NCBI RefSeq assembly: GCF_947502415.1
Contig: NZ_CANMZV010000001.1
Location: 186,001 to 250,000 of the forward strand
DNA: 64,000 nt
Origin: an uncultured Photobacterium sp.
GTDB taxonomy: Bacteria > Pseudomonadota > Gammaproteobacteria > Enterobacterales > Vibrionaceae
Reading direction: 5' to 3'
Shown here: in pieces, positions 51,376-60,978 of the stretch
Layout: every line of letters starts with the position of its first letter
How positions within the stretch are numbered: position 1 is the first letter of the stretch
Made by a program: the position numbers and the translations under genes
The notes under the pieces: generated by a model
Seen by the model: only the letters and a program-made list of their open reading frames with translations
The model's database searches: none
What the model was told of the DNA's origin: nothing

Positions 51376-52971
51376 TTAATTATTAGTAGCTACTTTGTAA
51401 TGAACCATTTCTGTCCGCATACCCATGACTAGGCTTACGCACATTGTCAGTAAGATGATACAGAATGGCAGGGCAGTGGAGATAGCACCTGCTTGTAGCG
51501 CCTGAATCGCTTCTTTACCGCCAACCCATAACAATACTGCCGCAATAGCCCCCTCAATCGTTGCCCAGAAAATACGCTGGGGAACAGGAGCATCGACTTT
51601 TCCTCCAGCAGTGATGCTGTCGATAACAAGTGATGCCGAATCTGATGATGTAATAAAGAAGATCATAATCAGAATAATCGAAATAACAGAAAGCAGAGTA
51701 CTTAATGGTAATGTTTCATACACGTAAAATAGAGCCAGTGTGATGTCATTCAAACCATTTGCCCCGAGCTCACCAACCTGATTAACGACCTGATCGATTG
51801 CTATACCACCAAATACTGACATCCAAACCAGTGTAATAAGCGTAGGGATAAAGACGACTGCACAAATGAATTCACGTACTGTACGGCCTTTTGACACTCG
51901 GGCAATAAACATACCTACACATGGTGACCATGAAATCCACCAAGCCCAGTAGAATACAGTCCAGCCGTGCATCCAGGCTTCATCTTCGCGGCCATGAGGA
52001 TTACTTAGCGGAATGATATTTTCAATGTAGCCCATCAGTGCGGTTGGTATTGAATCAAGTGCAATAGCGAAACCGACTAAAGTCATGAATAACAGCAGAG
52101 CGAAAGCAACAAGTAGGTTCGTATTACTCAGGAGTTTTACACCGCCATCAATACCGCGGACAACAGAGATTACAGCTAAACTGGTAACAAAAATAATGAC
52201 GCCAATTTGCAGGCCAATTCCCGAATCAAAGCCGAAGACATGTGTAATACCACTTGCTGCCTGTTGTACTCCGAGTCCAAGTGAAGTGGCAAGGCCAAAG
52301 AGTGTTGCTATAACAGTCATAATATCAATGACATGGCCAAACCAACCCCATGTGCGATCACCTAAGATAGGATAAAAGATGGAACGCATTGAAAGTGGCA
52401 GGCCTTTGTTGAAGGCAAAAAAGGCAAGAGAAAGTGCGACCACAGCGTACATTGACCATGGGTGAAGTCCCCAGTGGAACATTGTTGCACCTAAAGCAAG
52501 TTTGGCTGCTTCCGGAGTATTTGGTTCTACACCTAGCGGCGTTTCGTACCAACCAGTAAAGTAAGCGACTGGCTCTGCTACGCCCCAGAACATGAGCCCG
52601 ATACCCATCCCGGCTGCAAACAGCATTGCAAACCAGGAAGCATTAGAATGTTCCGGTTTGGCATCAGCACCGCCGATGCGAATTTTTCCAAATGGTGAGG
52701 CGATTAAAATTAGGCTGAAGATCAAAAAGATATTGCCAGACCACATGATCAAACCGTCGAAGCTATCAATTATTTTCCATTTGATACCGTCAAGTACTGA
52801 TTTAGCGGTTGATGGATCTGCGGCGAGAACCGCAACGATGAAGAGTATTGTTAGTCCTGCACTAATACCAAAGACTGGGTTATGAACATCAAATCCCCAT
52901 TTCTGGATGTTGTCCTGACCGACTGTATAGTCAGTGTTTTCGATACTGTACTTATCCTTAACTTGCGCCAT
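51376..52971 (-). CDS. BCCT-family glycine betaine/choline-type transporter (copy 2)
   Basis: 531 aa from the ATG at 52971 (GAGGGA upstream). About 12 membrane segments. Same hallmark regions as copy 1: FAAGMGIGLMFWGVAEPVAY, HWGLHPWSMYAV, WISWSPCVGMFIARVSKGRT (Cys where copy 1 has Phe). The N-terminal 40 residues are almost identical to copy 1 (NTDYTVGQDNIQKWGFDVHN), showing recent common origin. Short C-terminal tail. Likely a second compatible-solute importer with different affinity or induction. Confidence 0.93.
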   Translation of the reverse strand: MAQVKDKYSIENTDYTVGQDNIQKWGFDVHNPVFGISAGLTILFIVAVLAADPSTAKSVLDGIKWKIIDSFDGLIMWSGNIFLIFSLILIASPFGKIRIGGADAKPEHSNASWFAMLFAAGMGIGLMFWGVAEPVAYFTGWYETPLGVEPNTPEAAKLALGATMFHWGLHPWSMYAVVALSLAFFAFNKGLPLSMRSIFYPILGDRTWGWFGHVIDIMTVIATLFGLATSLGLGVQQAASGITHVFGFDSGIGLQIGVIIFVTSLAVISVVRGIDGGVKLLSNTNLLVAFALLLFMTLVGFAIALDSIPTALMGYIENIIPLSNPHGREDEAWMHGWTVFYWAWWISWSPCVGMFIARVSKGRTVREFICAVVFIPTLITLVWMSVFGGIAIDQVVNQVGELGANGLNDITLALFYVYETLPLSTLLSVISIILIMIFFITSSDSASLVIDSITAGGKVDAPVPQRIFWATIEGAIAAVLLWVGGKEAIQALQAGAISTALPFCIILLTMCVSLVMGMRTEMVHYKVATNN

Positions 52972-53305
52972 TGTCCCTCTCAAGTTAATTAGTACACTAA
53001 ATATATTTCGTTCGGCTTTGTCTCGCCCTTTGAGTCAATTAGATAGAAAAGATTAGTGTACGAATGAATTTTATGTGCGAAATAATAACAGATATGATGA
53101 CAAAAGCTAGAAATATGTGATTTACGGCTATTTTTGACTGGCGTTTATTCTTGTTTGTATTGTTTTCTTCTGGTTTTCCATTTGTGGTCTAAAGGTTGTC
53201 AGCGAGGTTGTTGCTCTTCACTATAATCGTGGTTGTTAGAGTTCTAAATAAATGTATTTTTGAATGAAATGTCTGCGCTTCATAGCAAGAGGTGATGGAC
53301 TGCTT
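52972..53305. other. Spacer
   Basis: 334 bp between two minus-strand transporter genes. AT-rich; presumed promoter of BCCT copy 2. No structure recognised. Confidence 0.5.
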
Positions 53306-55111
53306 TTAGTCTCTAATTTCTGGCGGAACGACTTTTCTGGCGATACGTTTTAGGAAAGTATAAATCCGTTTGAAACTCTCGAGGATTGTCATTTCCATAC
53401 GCACGGCATCAATTTGGTTTGCACTTATTTTTGCTAAATCTTTACTTTGAATATCAATGGCTTGCTTTATTAGGTGGTCAATATCAGGTTGCATGTTAAG
53501 CACTTCATTCGCTGCATTTTGGTCATCTTCCTTTATGGCCTGAATTGTAGCGACGATTGCGTCAATGAGCTTTTCGCCAAGCTTTGAATGGAGGTGTCTC
53601 ATTGTGTCACTGACCTGAATATTATCGTCTAGTGCTCGGTAGGCGAGGTTGGTCAGATCATATTCAATCACATCACCGATACTTTCGAATTCATCGGCGG
53701 TGATCATGGCTTGTTCAATATATGCGCTTTCCTGCTCTGTAAGGCTTTGCTGCCTTATAGCACCAAGATAACGTAATACATCACTTTCAAGGACATCAAC
53801 CTGATCGTCCATTTCTCGGACCTTCTCAAGCTTGTTACGATCCTGATTTAAAGTACCTATCCGAAATTCAATTAACATGCGATGGACAATTTCGCCCATC
53901 CGGGCAATTTCCAGCTGGACTCGCTGTAGGGCAAGAGAAGGCGTTTCGATGAGCGAGTCATCCAGATATTTAGGGCTGATGATTTTTTTTTGTGTGTGTT
54001 TTTTATGTGGTATTAACCAAATAACAAGCTTTGCCATGTAGTTAGTAAAGCCAATGAATATAAGAGTATTGATAACGTTGAACAGGGTATGGGCATTGGC
54101 AATCTGGCGCGGCACCTCAGCGGCCAGCCGAGTTGCTCCTTCCAGCTCCGGGTGAGAGGGGGAGATATTGACAACCCAGAGAGAGAGAAATGAGACAAAG
54201 GGTAGCCAGATAAGCACACCGCCCACGTTGAAAAGCAGATGCACACATGCAGCTCGTAATGCTTCTCTTGATTTGCCGATGGCGGCCAGCTGGGCTGTGA
54301 TGCATGTACCGATATTAGAACCGAAAGCCAGCAGAATTCCAGCTTCAAGGCTGATTAATCCCTGGCCTGCCATTGTGATCACAATAGCCGTTGTAGCAGA
54401 CGAGGATTGAACGAGTGCGGTAAAGAGAGCGCCGATCAGTATGGCGAGTAAGGGCTGAACCATTTTATTCATAAGGCCGATAAAAGGTTCGTAGCTACGT
54501 AGCGGGTACATTGCATCACCCATCAGCCCCATACCGAAAAAGATCATTCCTAGCCCCATGAGCATACTGCCATAGTGCTTGATGCGATCTTGTTTGGCGG
54601 TAAAAAGCATGAGAAAGCCGAAGGCGATCATCCAAAGTGCAATTTCTTCTATTTTGAATGCGACAATCTGGGCGGTGATAGTGGTACCGACATTTGCCCC
54701 CATGATAATACCAATGGACTGAGCCATGTTCATCATGCCGGCTGATACGAAGCCTACGACCAATACCGTAGTTATTGAGGATGACTGAACAACCGCGGTG
54801 ACAAACGCGCCGGTTAAAGCCCCGGTAAACCGGCTTCGTGTTAACCTTGCCAGTAATCCCTTCATTTGATCGCCAAGGGCTGATTTTAATGCATCGGACA
54901 TTTGATCCATGCCAAAGAGAAACAGTGCCAGGCCGCCCAATAGCCCCATGAACATTTCAGCCCAGTTGATAGTTCCTGTTGGTTCAATGTTAGCGTAAGC
55001 GTTGTCTGCAAATAATACGAAGGTACTTGCCCACAAAAGAAGTGAGGGCCTGGGGAAAAGTAGGTTGAGATAAATGAGAACGCGGCTTGTAATCAAGGAC
55101 TGTTCCTTCAT
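53306..55111 (-). CDS. Na+/phosphate cotransporter (NptA/PNaS type) with PhoU-like tail
   Basis: 601 aa. Two inverted Na_Pi_cotrans repeats, each with the QSSS motif (TAVVQSSSITTVLVVGF and TALVQSSSATTAIVITM), in the first 390 residues, then a cytoplasmic PhoU-like four-helix region (about 400-590: LALQRVQLEIARMGEIVHRM, EFESIGDVIEYDLTNLAYRA). Such proteins couple Na+ to phosphate movement, uptake or efflux. Suited to a marine organism. No Pho box recognised upstream. Confidence 0.92.
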   Translation of the reverse strand: MKEQSLITSRVLIYLNLLFPRPSLLLWASTFVLFADNAYANIEPTGTINWAEMFMGLLGGLALFLFGMDQMSDALKSALGDQMKGLLARLTRSRFTGALTGAFVTAVVQSSSITTVLVVGFVSAGMMNMAQSIGIIMGANVGTTITAQIVAFKIEEIALWMIAFGFLMLFTAKQDRIKHYGSMLMGLGMIFFGMGLMGDAMYPLRSYEPFIGLMNKMVQPLLAILIGALFTALVQSSSATTAIVITMAGQGLISLEAGILLAFGSNIGTCITAQLAAIGKSREALRAACVHLLFNVGGVLIWLPFVSFLSLWVVNISPSHPELEGATRLAAEVPRQIANAHTLFNVINTLIFIGFTNYMAKLVIWLIPHKKHTQKKIISPKYLDDSLIETPSLALQRVQLEIARMGEIVHRMLIEFRIGTLNQDRNKLEKVREMDDQVDVLESDVLRYLGAIRQQSLTEQESAYIEQAMITADEFESIGDVIEYDLTNLAYRALDDNIQVSDTMRHLHSKLGEKLIDAIVATIQAIKEDDQNAANEVLNMQPDIDHLIKQAIDIQSKDLAKISANQIDAVRMEMTILESFKRIYTFLKRIARKVVPPEIRD

Positions 55112-55239
55112 CAGTTTAGTTTTTCGGGTAGTAAGTGTTGCTTTGTAATAATAGTTTAATAGAGGATATTGCCGTTACCGGATTGTTTGGGGGGAAATGT
55201 GACAGAAAAGTAATGTTGAAAGTGAATCGGTAGTGCCGT

Positions 55240-55494
55240 TTATTTTTTTATAAATTCAGTCAATCCATCAACGCCTGCTCGTGCAACAACTTTGGCTGTG
55301 TCATCGAAAGCATCGTCTTCATCATATTTAAAGATGTATAGTGTAGCATTGGCAAAAAGGGCAATGGCGGAAAATGCCCCTATAATCATAGGAATAATAC
55401 CGAGCACATTCATGTAAGAAAGAATTAAACCAGTTGCCATTAATACGGCATTGACTGCTATTCCAAATAGTCTTTTTTTTCTGGTGTTTTTCAT
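55240..55494 (-). CDS. Small two-helix inner-membrane protein
   Basis: 84 aa from the ATG at 55494 (AGGAATAAG upstream); the longer frame to 55575 has no such site. Two membrane helices (IAVNAVLMATGLILSYMNVL and IPMIIGAFSAIALFANATLY), then a short acidic cytoplasmic tail (FKYDEDDAFDDTAKVVARAG). No family recognised. It lies between the Na+/phosphate transporter and an aldehyde dehydrogenase on the same strand; separate transcription is likely. Confidence 0.65.
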   Translation of the reverse strand: MKNTRKKRLFGIAVNAVLMATGLILSYMNVLGIIPMIIGAFSAIALFANATLYIFKYDEDDAFDDTAKVVARAGVDGLTEFIKK

Positions 55495-55708
55495 CTTATT
55501 CCTATTCTTTTTTATTCGGAACAGAGGGCTATTAACTGAGGTGTTAGCTATGGCTGGGATAATAGAGCCGCTCAACTAAATAAACACAGTGTCATAAATG
55601 GTCTGCACATATTTTGATGAATATCTTGGTTTGCCTTGTTGAGTTGCTATATGGGCCGGATTTTGAGAAAGGAGGGTAAAATTTATGTCAGGCTTCGGGA
55701 ATACTAGT

Positions 55709-55736
55709 TGCCATAGGAGCATCAGCCCCTATGGCA
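55709..55736. terminator. Hairpin after aldehyde dehydrogenase gene
   Basis: TGCCATAGG / CCTATGGCA arms with a 10-nt loop, 11 bp after the stop. No T-run on the minus strand. Confidence 0.5.
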
Positions 55737-55746
55737 GCATCATTGG

Positions 55747-57243
55747 TTAAAATAAGCCCATGGCGTCTTTACTGTAAGAGATCAGGATATTCTTAGTATG
55801 ACGATATGAGTTAAGCATCATCATGTGTGTTTCCCGGCCGATACCTGATTTTTTATAACCGCCGAATGAAGCATGTGATGGGTACATATGGTAACAGTTG
55901 ACCCAAACACGACCCGCTTCAATGCCGCGGGATAATTTATGGATTTGGTGTGCATCGCGTGACCAGACACCAGAACCTAGTCCGTACATGGTATCGTTGG
56001 CGATAGCCAAAGCTTCGTCTTCATCTTTAAAGGTAGTGACGGCCAATACAGGACCAAAAATTTCTTCCTGGAAAATCCGCATCTTGTTGTGACCCTTGAA
56101 GATGGTAGGCTTAATATAATTGCCGTTCGGGTAGGTTGGGTTGTTATATTTTTCACCGCCGATCAGGCATTTTGCGCCTTCTTCCTTACCGATGCGAATA
56201 TATTCCAGGATTGTCTCCATTTGGGCAACAGAGCACTGGGCACCCATCTTAGTCGTTGTATCCAGAGGGTTTTCCTGGGTAATGGCTTCAATACGTTCCA
56301 GTACACGTTTCATGAATGGTTCGTAAATGGATTCCTGAATCAGCGCACGGGATGGACAGGTGCATACTTCACCAGAGTTAAAGGCGAATAACACCAAACC
56401 TTCAATGGCTTTATCAAAGAACTCATCATCTGCATCCATGATCGATTCTGTGAAGATATTCGGTGATTTGCCGCCCAGCTCCAATGTTGAAGGAATGATG
56501 TTTTCAGAGGCATATTGCATGATTAGTTGGCCGACAGCTGTTTCTCCGGTAAAGCCGACTTTTTTGATATCCGGGTGAGTTGATAAGTATTTACCAATCT
56601 TACCGCCGGCACCGTTGATAATATTGACTACGCCTTTAGGCAGAACATCCTGGATAGTTTCCATCAGAAGCAAAATAGACATTGGCGTTGCACTGGCAGG
56701 TTTTAGTACTACACAGTTGCCTGCTGCAATGGCTGGAGCAATTTTCCATGCTGCCATTAGTAGCGGGAAGTTCCATGGAATGATTTGAGCAACCACACCA
56801 AGTGGTTCAAAAATTTCTTGTGAAATAGTATTTTCATCAAGGTCTGAAACTGTGCCTGATTCACTACGGATTACTGAAGCAAAGTATCGGAAATGATCGA
56901 TGACTAAAGGCACATCTGCATTTAGTGTTTCTCGTACTGCTTTACCATTATCCAGGGTTTCTGCAATCGCCAGATTTTCCAGATTTGATTCAATAGCGTC
57001 AGCAATTTTATTTAGCAGGGTACTTCTTTCAATCACTGAGGTGTGTTTGTATGAGTCGAATGCTTTCTTTGCCGCGGCAACAGCCATGTCGATGTCAGCT
57101 TCGTTGGATCTCGGAATGCGAGTTAAATGTTCACCGTCTACAGGAGAGATGTTGTTAGAATATTCACCGCTAAGTGGGGCGACCCATTCACCACCGATAA
57201 AGTTTTCGAATTGTTCTTTATACTGAGGTTTCGTATATATCAT
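55747..57243 (-). CDS. NAD(P)-dependent aldehyde dehydrogenase (AldB/ExaC-like)
   Basis: 498 aa. N-terminal YKEQFENFIGGEWVAPLSGE is typical of the AldB/ExaC acetaldehyde group. Cofactor region VVAQIIPWNFPLLMAAWKIA and GFTGETAVG; general base Glu in TLELGGKSPNIF; catalytic Cys in AFNSGEVCTCPSRALIQ; C-terminal YKKSGIGRETHMMMLNSYRH. It oxidises short aliphatic aldehydes in the cytoplasm. Relatives are often RpoN- or RpoS-controlled; no clear sigma-54 site was found in the long upstream spacer. Confidence 0.92.
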   Translation of the reverse strand: MIYTKPQYKEQFENFIGGEWVAPLSGEYSNNISPVDGEHLTRIPRSNEADIDMAVAAAKKAFDSYKHTSVIERSTLLNKIADAIESNLENLAIAETLDNGKAVRETLNADVPLVIDHFRYFASVIRSESGTVSDLDENTISQEIFEPLGVVAQIIPWNFPLLMAAWKIAPAIAAGNCVVLKPASATPMSILLLMETIQDVLPKGVVNIINGAGGKIGKYLSTHPDIKKVGFTGETAVGQLIMQYASENIIPSTLELGGKSPNIFTESIMDADDEFFDKAIEGLVLFAFNSGEVCTCPSRALIQESIYEPFMKRVLERIEAITQENPLDTTTKMGAQCSVAQMETILEYIRIGKEEGAKCLIGGEKYNNPTYPNGNYIKPTIFKGHNKMRIFQEEIFGPVLAVTTFKDEDEALAIANDTMYGLGSGVWSRDAHQIHKLSRGIEAGRVWVNCYHMYPSHASFGGYKKSGIGRETHMMMLNSYRHTKNILISYSKDAMGLF

Positions 57244-57964
57244 TTTTTTTACCTTAATTGTTTTCGTTATTGATAAAAGCCATCAGCAGATAGCAAATAT
57301 TAATTATGATTTTTATAATTAGTCGCGTGGTGGATATTTATTCCTTACGACTTACTTGAAATAGTAAGATGAAAAGCATTCACTCAAAGTGATTGTTATT
57401 TTCATTACCATCTATGAGATTACAGTATCTTATATTTTAAAAGAAGGTGATGATCACAATCTCAAAATTGAATTTTTATATTGCAGATGTGTTTTTTGAC
57501 ATGCTTTGTAAAATTGGCGGTTTTGATGCCGTAATGACAATTTTAATTGTAGTTTTGCTTATCATTTATTTTAAAAATATAACGTAGCCTGAAATCATAA
57601 CGCGTAAGATATCGGTGGTAATAAATATTTTTTCGAGTATTAGCAAGAAAAGTAAGTTGAAGTATAAGGTGTGAATCACGATAACATGTCAGATTAAATA
57701 GTCAGAAAAGCTTTGATGCCGCATAGGAATACCTTAAACATTGCGCTAATGTTTTGACTGGTATATTGGTGATATATCGGTTGAAATTACAGCCAAATAA
57801 ATCATTCATCGTCTAAATGTTCATTTGCTTTGGATTAATAAACTTAATACCCACTTGATGAATGCTCGTGATTTTGAAATACCATTCACGCATTGATTTT
57901 CTAGGATGAATTTATTTTATGAATGTTTGCGGTAATAAAAATAAGTCAAAAAGAAGATGAGGAA
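57244..57964. other. Long divergent spacer
   Basis: About 720 bp, very AT-rich, between aldehyde dehydrogenase and the next plus-strand gene. No convincing gene. It is long enough for an enhancer-dependent promoter, but no -24/-12 pair was found by eye. Confidence 0.5.
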
Positions 57965-58438
57965 ATGAAACGTAGTTTTACTATAACCAGTAGGGGATTT
58001 TCAAGAGAAGTCAAGATTACTACTTTAGACGCCTTTGGTGGAGCGTTTACAGTCGCTGATGAAATCGTTATGGGTAAAGCGGTGGTAGCTGGTGTTGATA
58101 GTTCAATATCATTAATTAACATTTCCAATACGGAACTCTATATCCGTGATGGTCATAAGAGTCATTTTGTCGTTTATCTTAAGAATGCGATAGGCTTAAA
58201 TGGTTTTCAGTTTTTCGATACAGATATGTCTGTCTTTGTGTACCATGGAGACAAAGAGTTGTCACGTATGGAACTCGTCAAGCAAGGGTGTTTTCTTCAT
58301 ATAGCCAGACGGATGACTCAAGAACACGGGCAGGAAAGGCGGTACGGAGATTTTAAATTCACGCGTACGACAATTGCTAAAAAAAGATTTGAACTAAGCG
58401 TGGGGGTAATTGTTAGAAATAGTCAGAAATGTTTATAG
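57965..58438 (+). CDS. Hypothetical soluble protein (157 aa)
   Basis: Start chosen at the ATG at 57965 (MKRSFTITSRG, with GATGAGG directly upstream); an ATG at 57923 would give 171 aa. Mostly beta-strand pattern (FTVADEIVMGKAVVAGVDSS, ISLINISNTELYIRDG), then a helical stretch with basic residues near the end. No signal or membrane segment, no family recognised. Convergent with the cold-shock gene. Confidence 0.6.
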   Translation: MKRSFTITSRGFSREVKITTLDAFGGAFTVADEIVMGKAVVAGVDSSISLINISNTELYIRDGHKSHFVVYLKNAIGLNGFQFFDTDMSVFVYHGDKELSRMELVKQGCFLHIARRMTQEHGQERRYGDFKFTRTTIAKKRFELSVGVIVRNSQKCL

Positions 58439-58482
58439 TTCGCAAGAAGGGTATAAATGGTTTTAAGAACAGATAGAAAAGT

Positions 58483-58512
58483 GGCGTAAATGGTAGTGAT
58501 ACCATTTACGCC
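58483..58512. terminator. Shared terminator of hypothetical and cold-shock genes
   Basis: Perfect 13-bp inverted repeat GGCGTAAATGGTA / TACCATTTACGCC with a 4-nt loop; ACTTTTC follows on the minus strand. Confidence 0.75.
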
Positions 58513-58550
58513 GACTTAGAAATTTATAATGCTACAAGGTTAGCAGCAAA

Positions 58551-58763
58551 TTATAGAGCTACAACGTTAGCAGCTTGTGGGCCTTTCTGGCCTTGTTCAA
58601 CTTCGAAAGATACTTTCTGGCCTTCAGAAAGAGTTTTGAAGCCTTCAGAAGCGATTGCACGGAAGTGAACGAATACGTCAGCACCGCCGTTGTCTTGAGT
58701 GATGAAACCGAAACCTTTCTCTTCGTTAAACCACTTTACTAGACCAGTTACTTTGTTAGACAT
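58551..58763 (-). CDS. Cold-shock protein (CspA family)
   Basis: 70 aa single OB-fold. RNP1 KGFGFIT and RNP2 VFVHF are intact in [18 protein letters not shown] and [10 protein letters not shown]. An RNA chaperone that binds single-stranded RNA and DNA. The ribosome-binding site is AAGGGA. The 500-bp spacer upstream leaves room for the long 5' leader usual in cold-inducible csp genes. Which paralogue (CspA, CspE or CspD) cannot be decided. Confidence 0.95.
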   Translation of the reverse strand: MSNKVTGLVKWFNEEKGFGFITQDNGGADVFVHFRAIASEGFKTLSEGQKVSFEVEQGQKGPQAANVVAL

Positions 58764-59278
58764 GTTATGTCCCTTATATATTTAAATTCATAAAAAATTC
58801 GCAATGATGCGATGCGCTAGAGAGCTTGAATTATTGAATGTGACGATGAAGCTAAGGGAAACACAGAGAATAACGACAATAACGAAGAAATCCTGAGCTT
58901 TTACTTTTACTTAATGTTTCATTAATAACTCTTAACAATAGAGCGAGATGAATCATACCTGAGTCCCGACTATTGTAAAGGACTATTTTCAATTTTTTTG
59001 AAAACTTTTTGTCGTAACGTTTTTACTCGGACACGATGCATCGTTCTATTTGTGTATTAATGCTTAAAATTAAGCGCTTTTGTGTCGGTGATGTAGACGT
59101 TTTGTGTGTACTCTGACCAAATGAGCATGGTGCGGATGTTTGAAGAAAAATTTACTCAAATGTAATTAGCGGTGCAATAGAGTGTCTTAACGGAATACGC
59201 CACCAGAGTTTGTCTGGTGGCGTATAAGTACACGAATACTATATGCAGTTTGCAATTCGGGTGTGAAATGCAAAAGGC
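58764..59278. other. Cold-shock gene leader and spacer
   Basis: 515 bp. The part near the csp gene is probably its long 5' leader (an A/T-rich tract TTTTTTATGAATTT precedes the ribosome-binding site). A hairpin for the next gene lies at 59196-59224. Otherwise nothing recognised. Confidence 0.5.
59196..59224. terminator. Hairpin after 104-residue gene
   Basis: TACGCCACCAGA / TCTGGTGGCGTA perfect 12-bp arms with a 5-nt loop, 55 bp beyond the stop. Strong stem without a T-run. Confidence 0.65.
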
Positions 59279-59593
59279 TTAGTGCATCTGCTTTTTCGGC
59301 CCGTGACGAACAAGATCTTTACCGTTTTCGTAAACCTCTTGAGTCACCCAACGCCCCAGAATCAGTTGATGATTATCATCTAAGACTGCAATGAAAGGGC
59401 GGCCATCCGCATTACTGGTAGCCAGGGCTACACCTGCAACGTTTGTCAGGCCTAGTCCACCACTTTCAACAGACAGTAGAAAACTCTCAAGTTCGTCAAG
59501 GCTGTCAATTACATTTTCATCAAAATACATATGGTTTTCACTTTTGTTAATTTGCAAACCCGCCTGATTATTAGCATATGATGCTTCGTCCAT
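59279..59593 (-). CDS. Hypothetical protein (104 aa)
   Basis: Soluble, acidic. A compact domain appears from about residue 22 (MYFDENVIDSLDELESFLLS, GVALATSNADGRPFIAVLDD, ILGRWVTQEVYENGKDLVRH). The start at 59593 is uncertain; an internal ATG at 59530 would give 83 aa, and neither has a good ribosome-binding site. No family recognised. Confidence 0.55.
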   Translation of the reverse strand: MDEASYANNQAGLQINKSENHMYFDENVIDSLDELESFLLSVESGGLGLTNVAGVALATSNADGRPFIAVLDDNHQLILGRWVTQEVYENGKDLVRHGPKKQMH

Positions 59594-59937
59594 CTTAGAT
59601 AGAAGCGGGCTGCATTAAGTTGCTTGAATTACTGTTGTTACCTTGGACATCAAGCTTTCAAGGTAATGTTTTTGCGTACTTTACAGTTGATACATGATGA
59701 TTGGAACCATGAGCGTTTTGATTGCTGTAAAACAGTACAATTTATCAACAGGAAGTGTGAGTAGTTCGTAGTTCTAGCTGCGATTCAGCTCTGCTTCTAT
59801 CTGGTGGTCTGCGATACCTACTTGCACTATTTTTAAAATTTCGCTGCAAGCCCTTAATTGATATCCATAATTAGTAATAGGCATGGAAAGCCATTGCTGA
59901 ATCAAGTTATACGAACCTTGCAGGGGAGGGAAACCAT
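59594..59937. other. Divergent spacer
   Basis: 344 bp upstream of the small lipoprotein gene. No repeat, RNA or operator recognised. Confidence 0.5.
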
Positions 59938-60345
59938 ATGAGGAATAAAGCGATAGCGGTTATTTTTACGGCTATATTAGCGATTCAGTTATCAGGTTGT
60001 GGATTAGTCTTGCACCCTGAGAGAAAAGGGCAGAGAGGCGGAAATATAGATCCGGCCATTGCGGTTTTGAACGCTGCAGGCCTTTTTTTGTTCATTGTTC
60101 CGGGGCTGGTCGCTTTTGGTATCGACTTGTATTACGGTACGATTTATTTACCGGGAACAGCTCTGGAGCTGGATGAAGATGAACTGAATCAGCTGAAGGA
60201 CGTTGATGGCCAGCTTAGATCAGAAGCGTTAGCCCGGCTCGTTTCAGATAAAATCGGCCGGCCAATTGATGCCAATGCTATGGTTCCATACGAAGTCAGC
60301 TCTGCTGATGAGTTAAGTTTTTTAGTCAATCACGCTTCATTTTGA
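59938..60345 (+). CDS. Small lipoprotein with one membrane-like segment
   Basis: 135 aa with GGAGGG upstream. Lipoprotein signal with lipobox LSGC (Cys about 21). Then CGLVLHPERKGQRGGNIDPA, a hydrophobic segment (VLNAAGLFLFIVPGLVAFGI) and LYYGTIYLPG, a pattern I associate with small YidQ/YceK-like lipoproteins. The C-terminal 60 residues are soluble and acidic (ALELDEDELNQLKDVDGQLR). Function unknown. Confidence 0.75.
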   Translation: MRNKAIAVIFTAILAIQLSGCGLVLHPERKGQRGGNIDPAIAVLNAAGLFLFIVPGLVAFGIDLYYGTIYLPGTALELDEDELNQLKDVDGQLRSEALARLVSDKIGRPIDANAMVPYEVSSADELSFLVNHASF

Positions 60346-60452
60346 ATATCTTATAGGCCTGGTATAAATATCATTACCTTCTCTAAAGCAGTGTTCTTAT
60401 GCCGCATTGCGTTCAGCCACCGCTGAAAGCAATAGGCAAACCCATTCATTCA

Positions 60453-60620
60453 TTAGCTCAACCCAAGTTGTTCATTGAGCTGGTGGATTTCACTTTTCCA
60501 AGCTCGCTGCAGTGCAGGTTTTTGATGTTTAACTTTTCTAGCCTTGTCTTCTGTAAGTTTGGTTTCCAGATCAACTAATCTGGCCAGAGTAGTGGTTAAG
60601 TTAAATTGGCTACGGTTTTA
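60453..60620 (-). pseudogene. Orphan gene tail next to IS3 fragment
   Basis: Open minus-strand frame without a start: LTTTLARLVDLETKLTEDKA, RKVKHQKPALQRAWKSEIHQ, LNEQLGLS and stop at 60453. Charged and helical, protein-like. It begins where the IS3 fragment lies in another frame, so the IS may have cut the original gene. Family not recognised. Confidence 0.4.
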
Positions 60621-60682
60621 AACTCATTCCAGAACAACTGTTCTGACTCATTTGGTGTTAGACCACCGTTATATTGATGAGG
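60596..60682 (-). mobile_element. C-terminal remnant of an IS3-family transposase
   Basis: Minus-strand frame PHQYNGGLTPNESEQLFWNE then FKTVANLT and stop, which matches the end of IS3-type OrfB (usual pattern RPHxYNGGLTP). Only 28 codons remain. Confidence 0.65.
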
Positions 60683-60978
60683 CTAGGATGCTGAGATTTT
60701 TTCGTCGCATTTTACGTGATTTTTAGAATGTCATCCAAGCGACTGTTCTGCCTCAAATTTATTTGCTTCGATTTAACTGTAATGGCTTGTGTTTCGAGAA
60801 AGTTCCGCATGGTTAAATGCTCATGATTTTGCCCTGCTAGCCTAGCCCAACATAATCATACCACCTGTATATCATGATTTTTTATGTGATACGCCTTCAT
60901 TATATGCTGATGAGGAACTGAAATTAATTGCCTTTTTGGTAGTGTCTGTGATTAAACTCACTTTTTCTAGAAAATTGC

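Larger units (their letters stand above)
60346..60978. other. Spacer with decayed sequences
   Basis: 633 bp. The minus strand holds the IS3-type fragment at 60596-60682 and an orphan protein-like frame at 60453-60620. The rest is AT-rich and shows no gene; the last 60 bp should include the promoter of the large lipoprotein gene. Confidence 0.5.
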
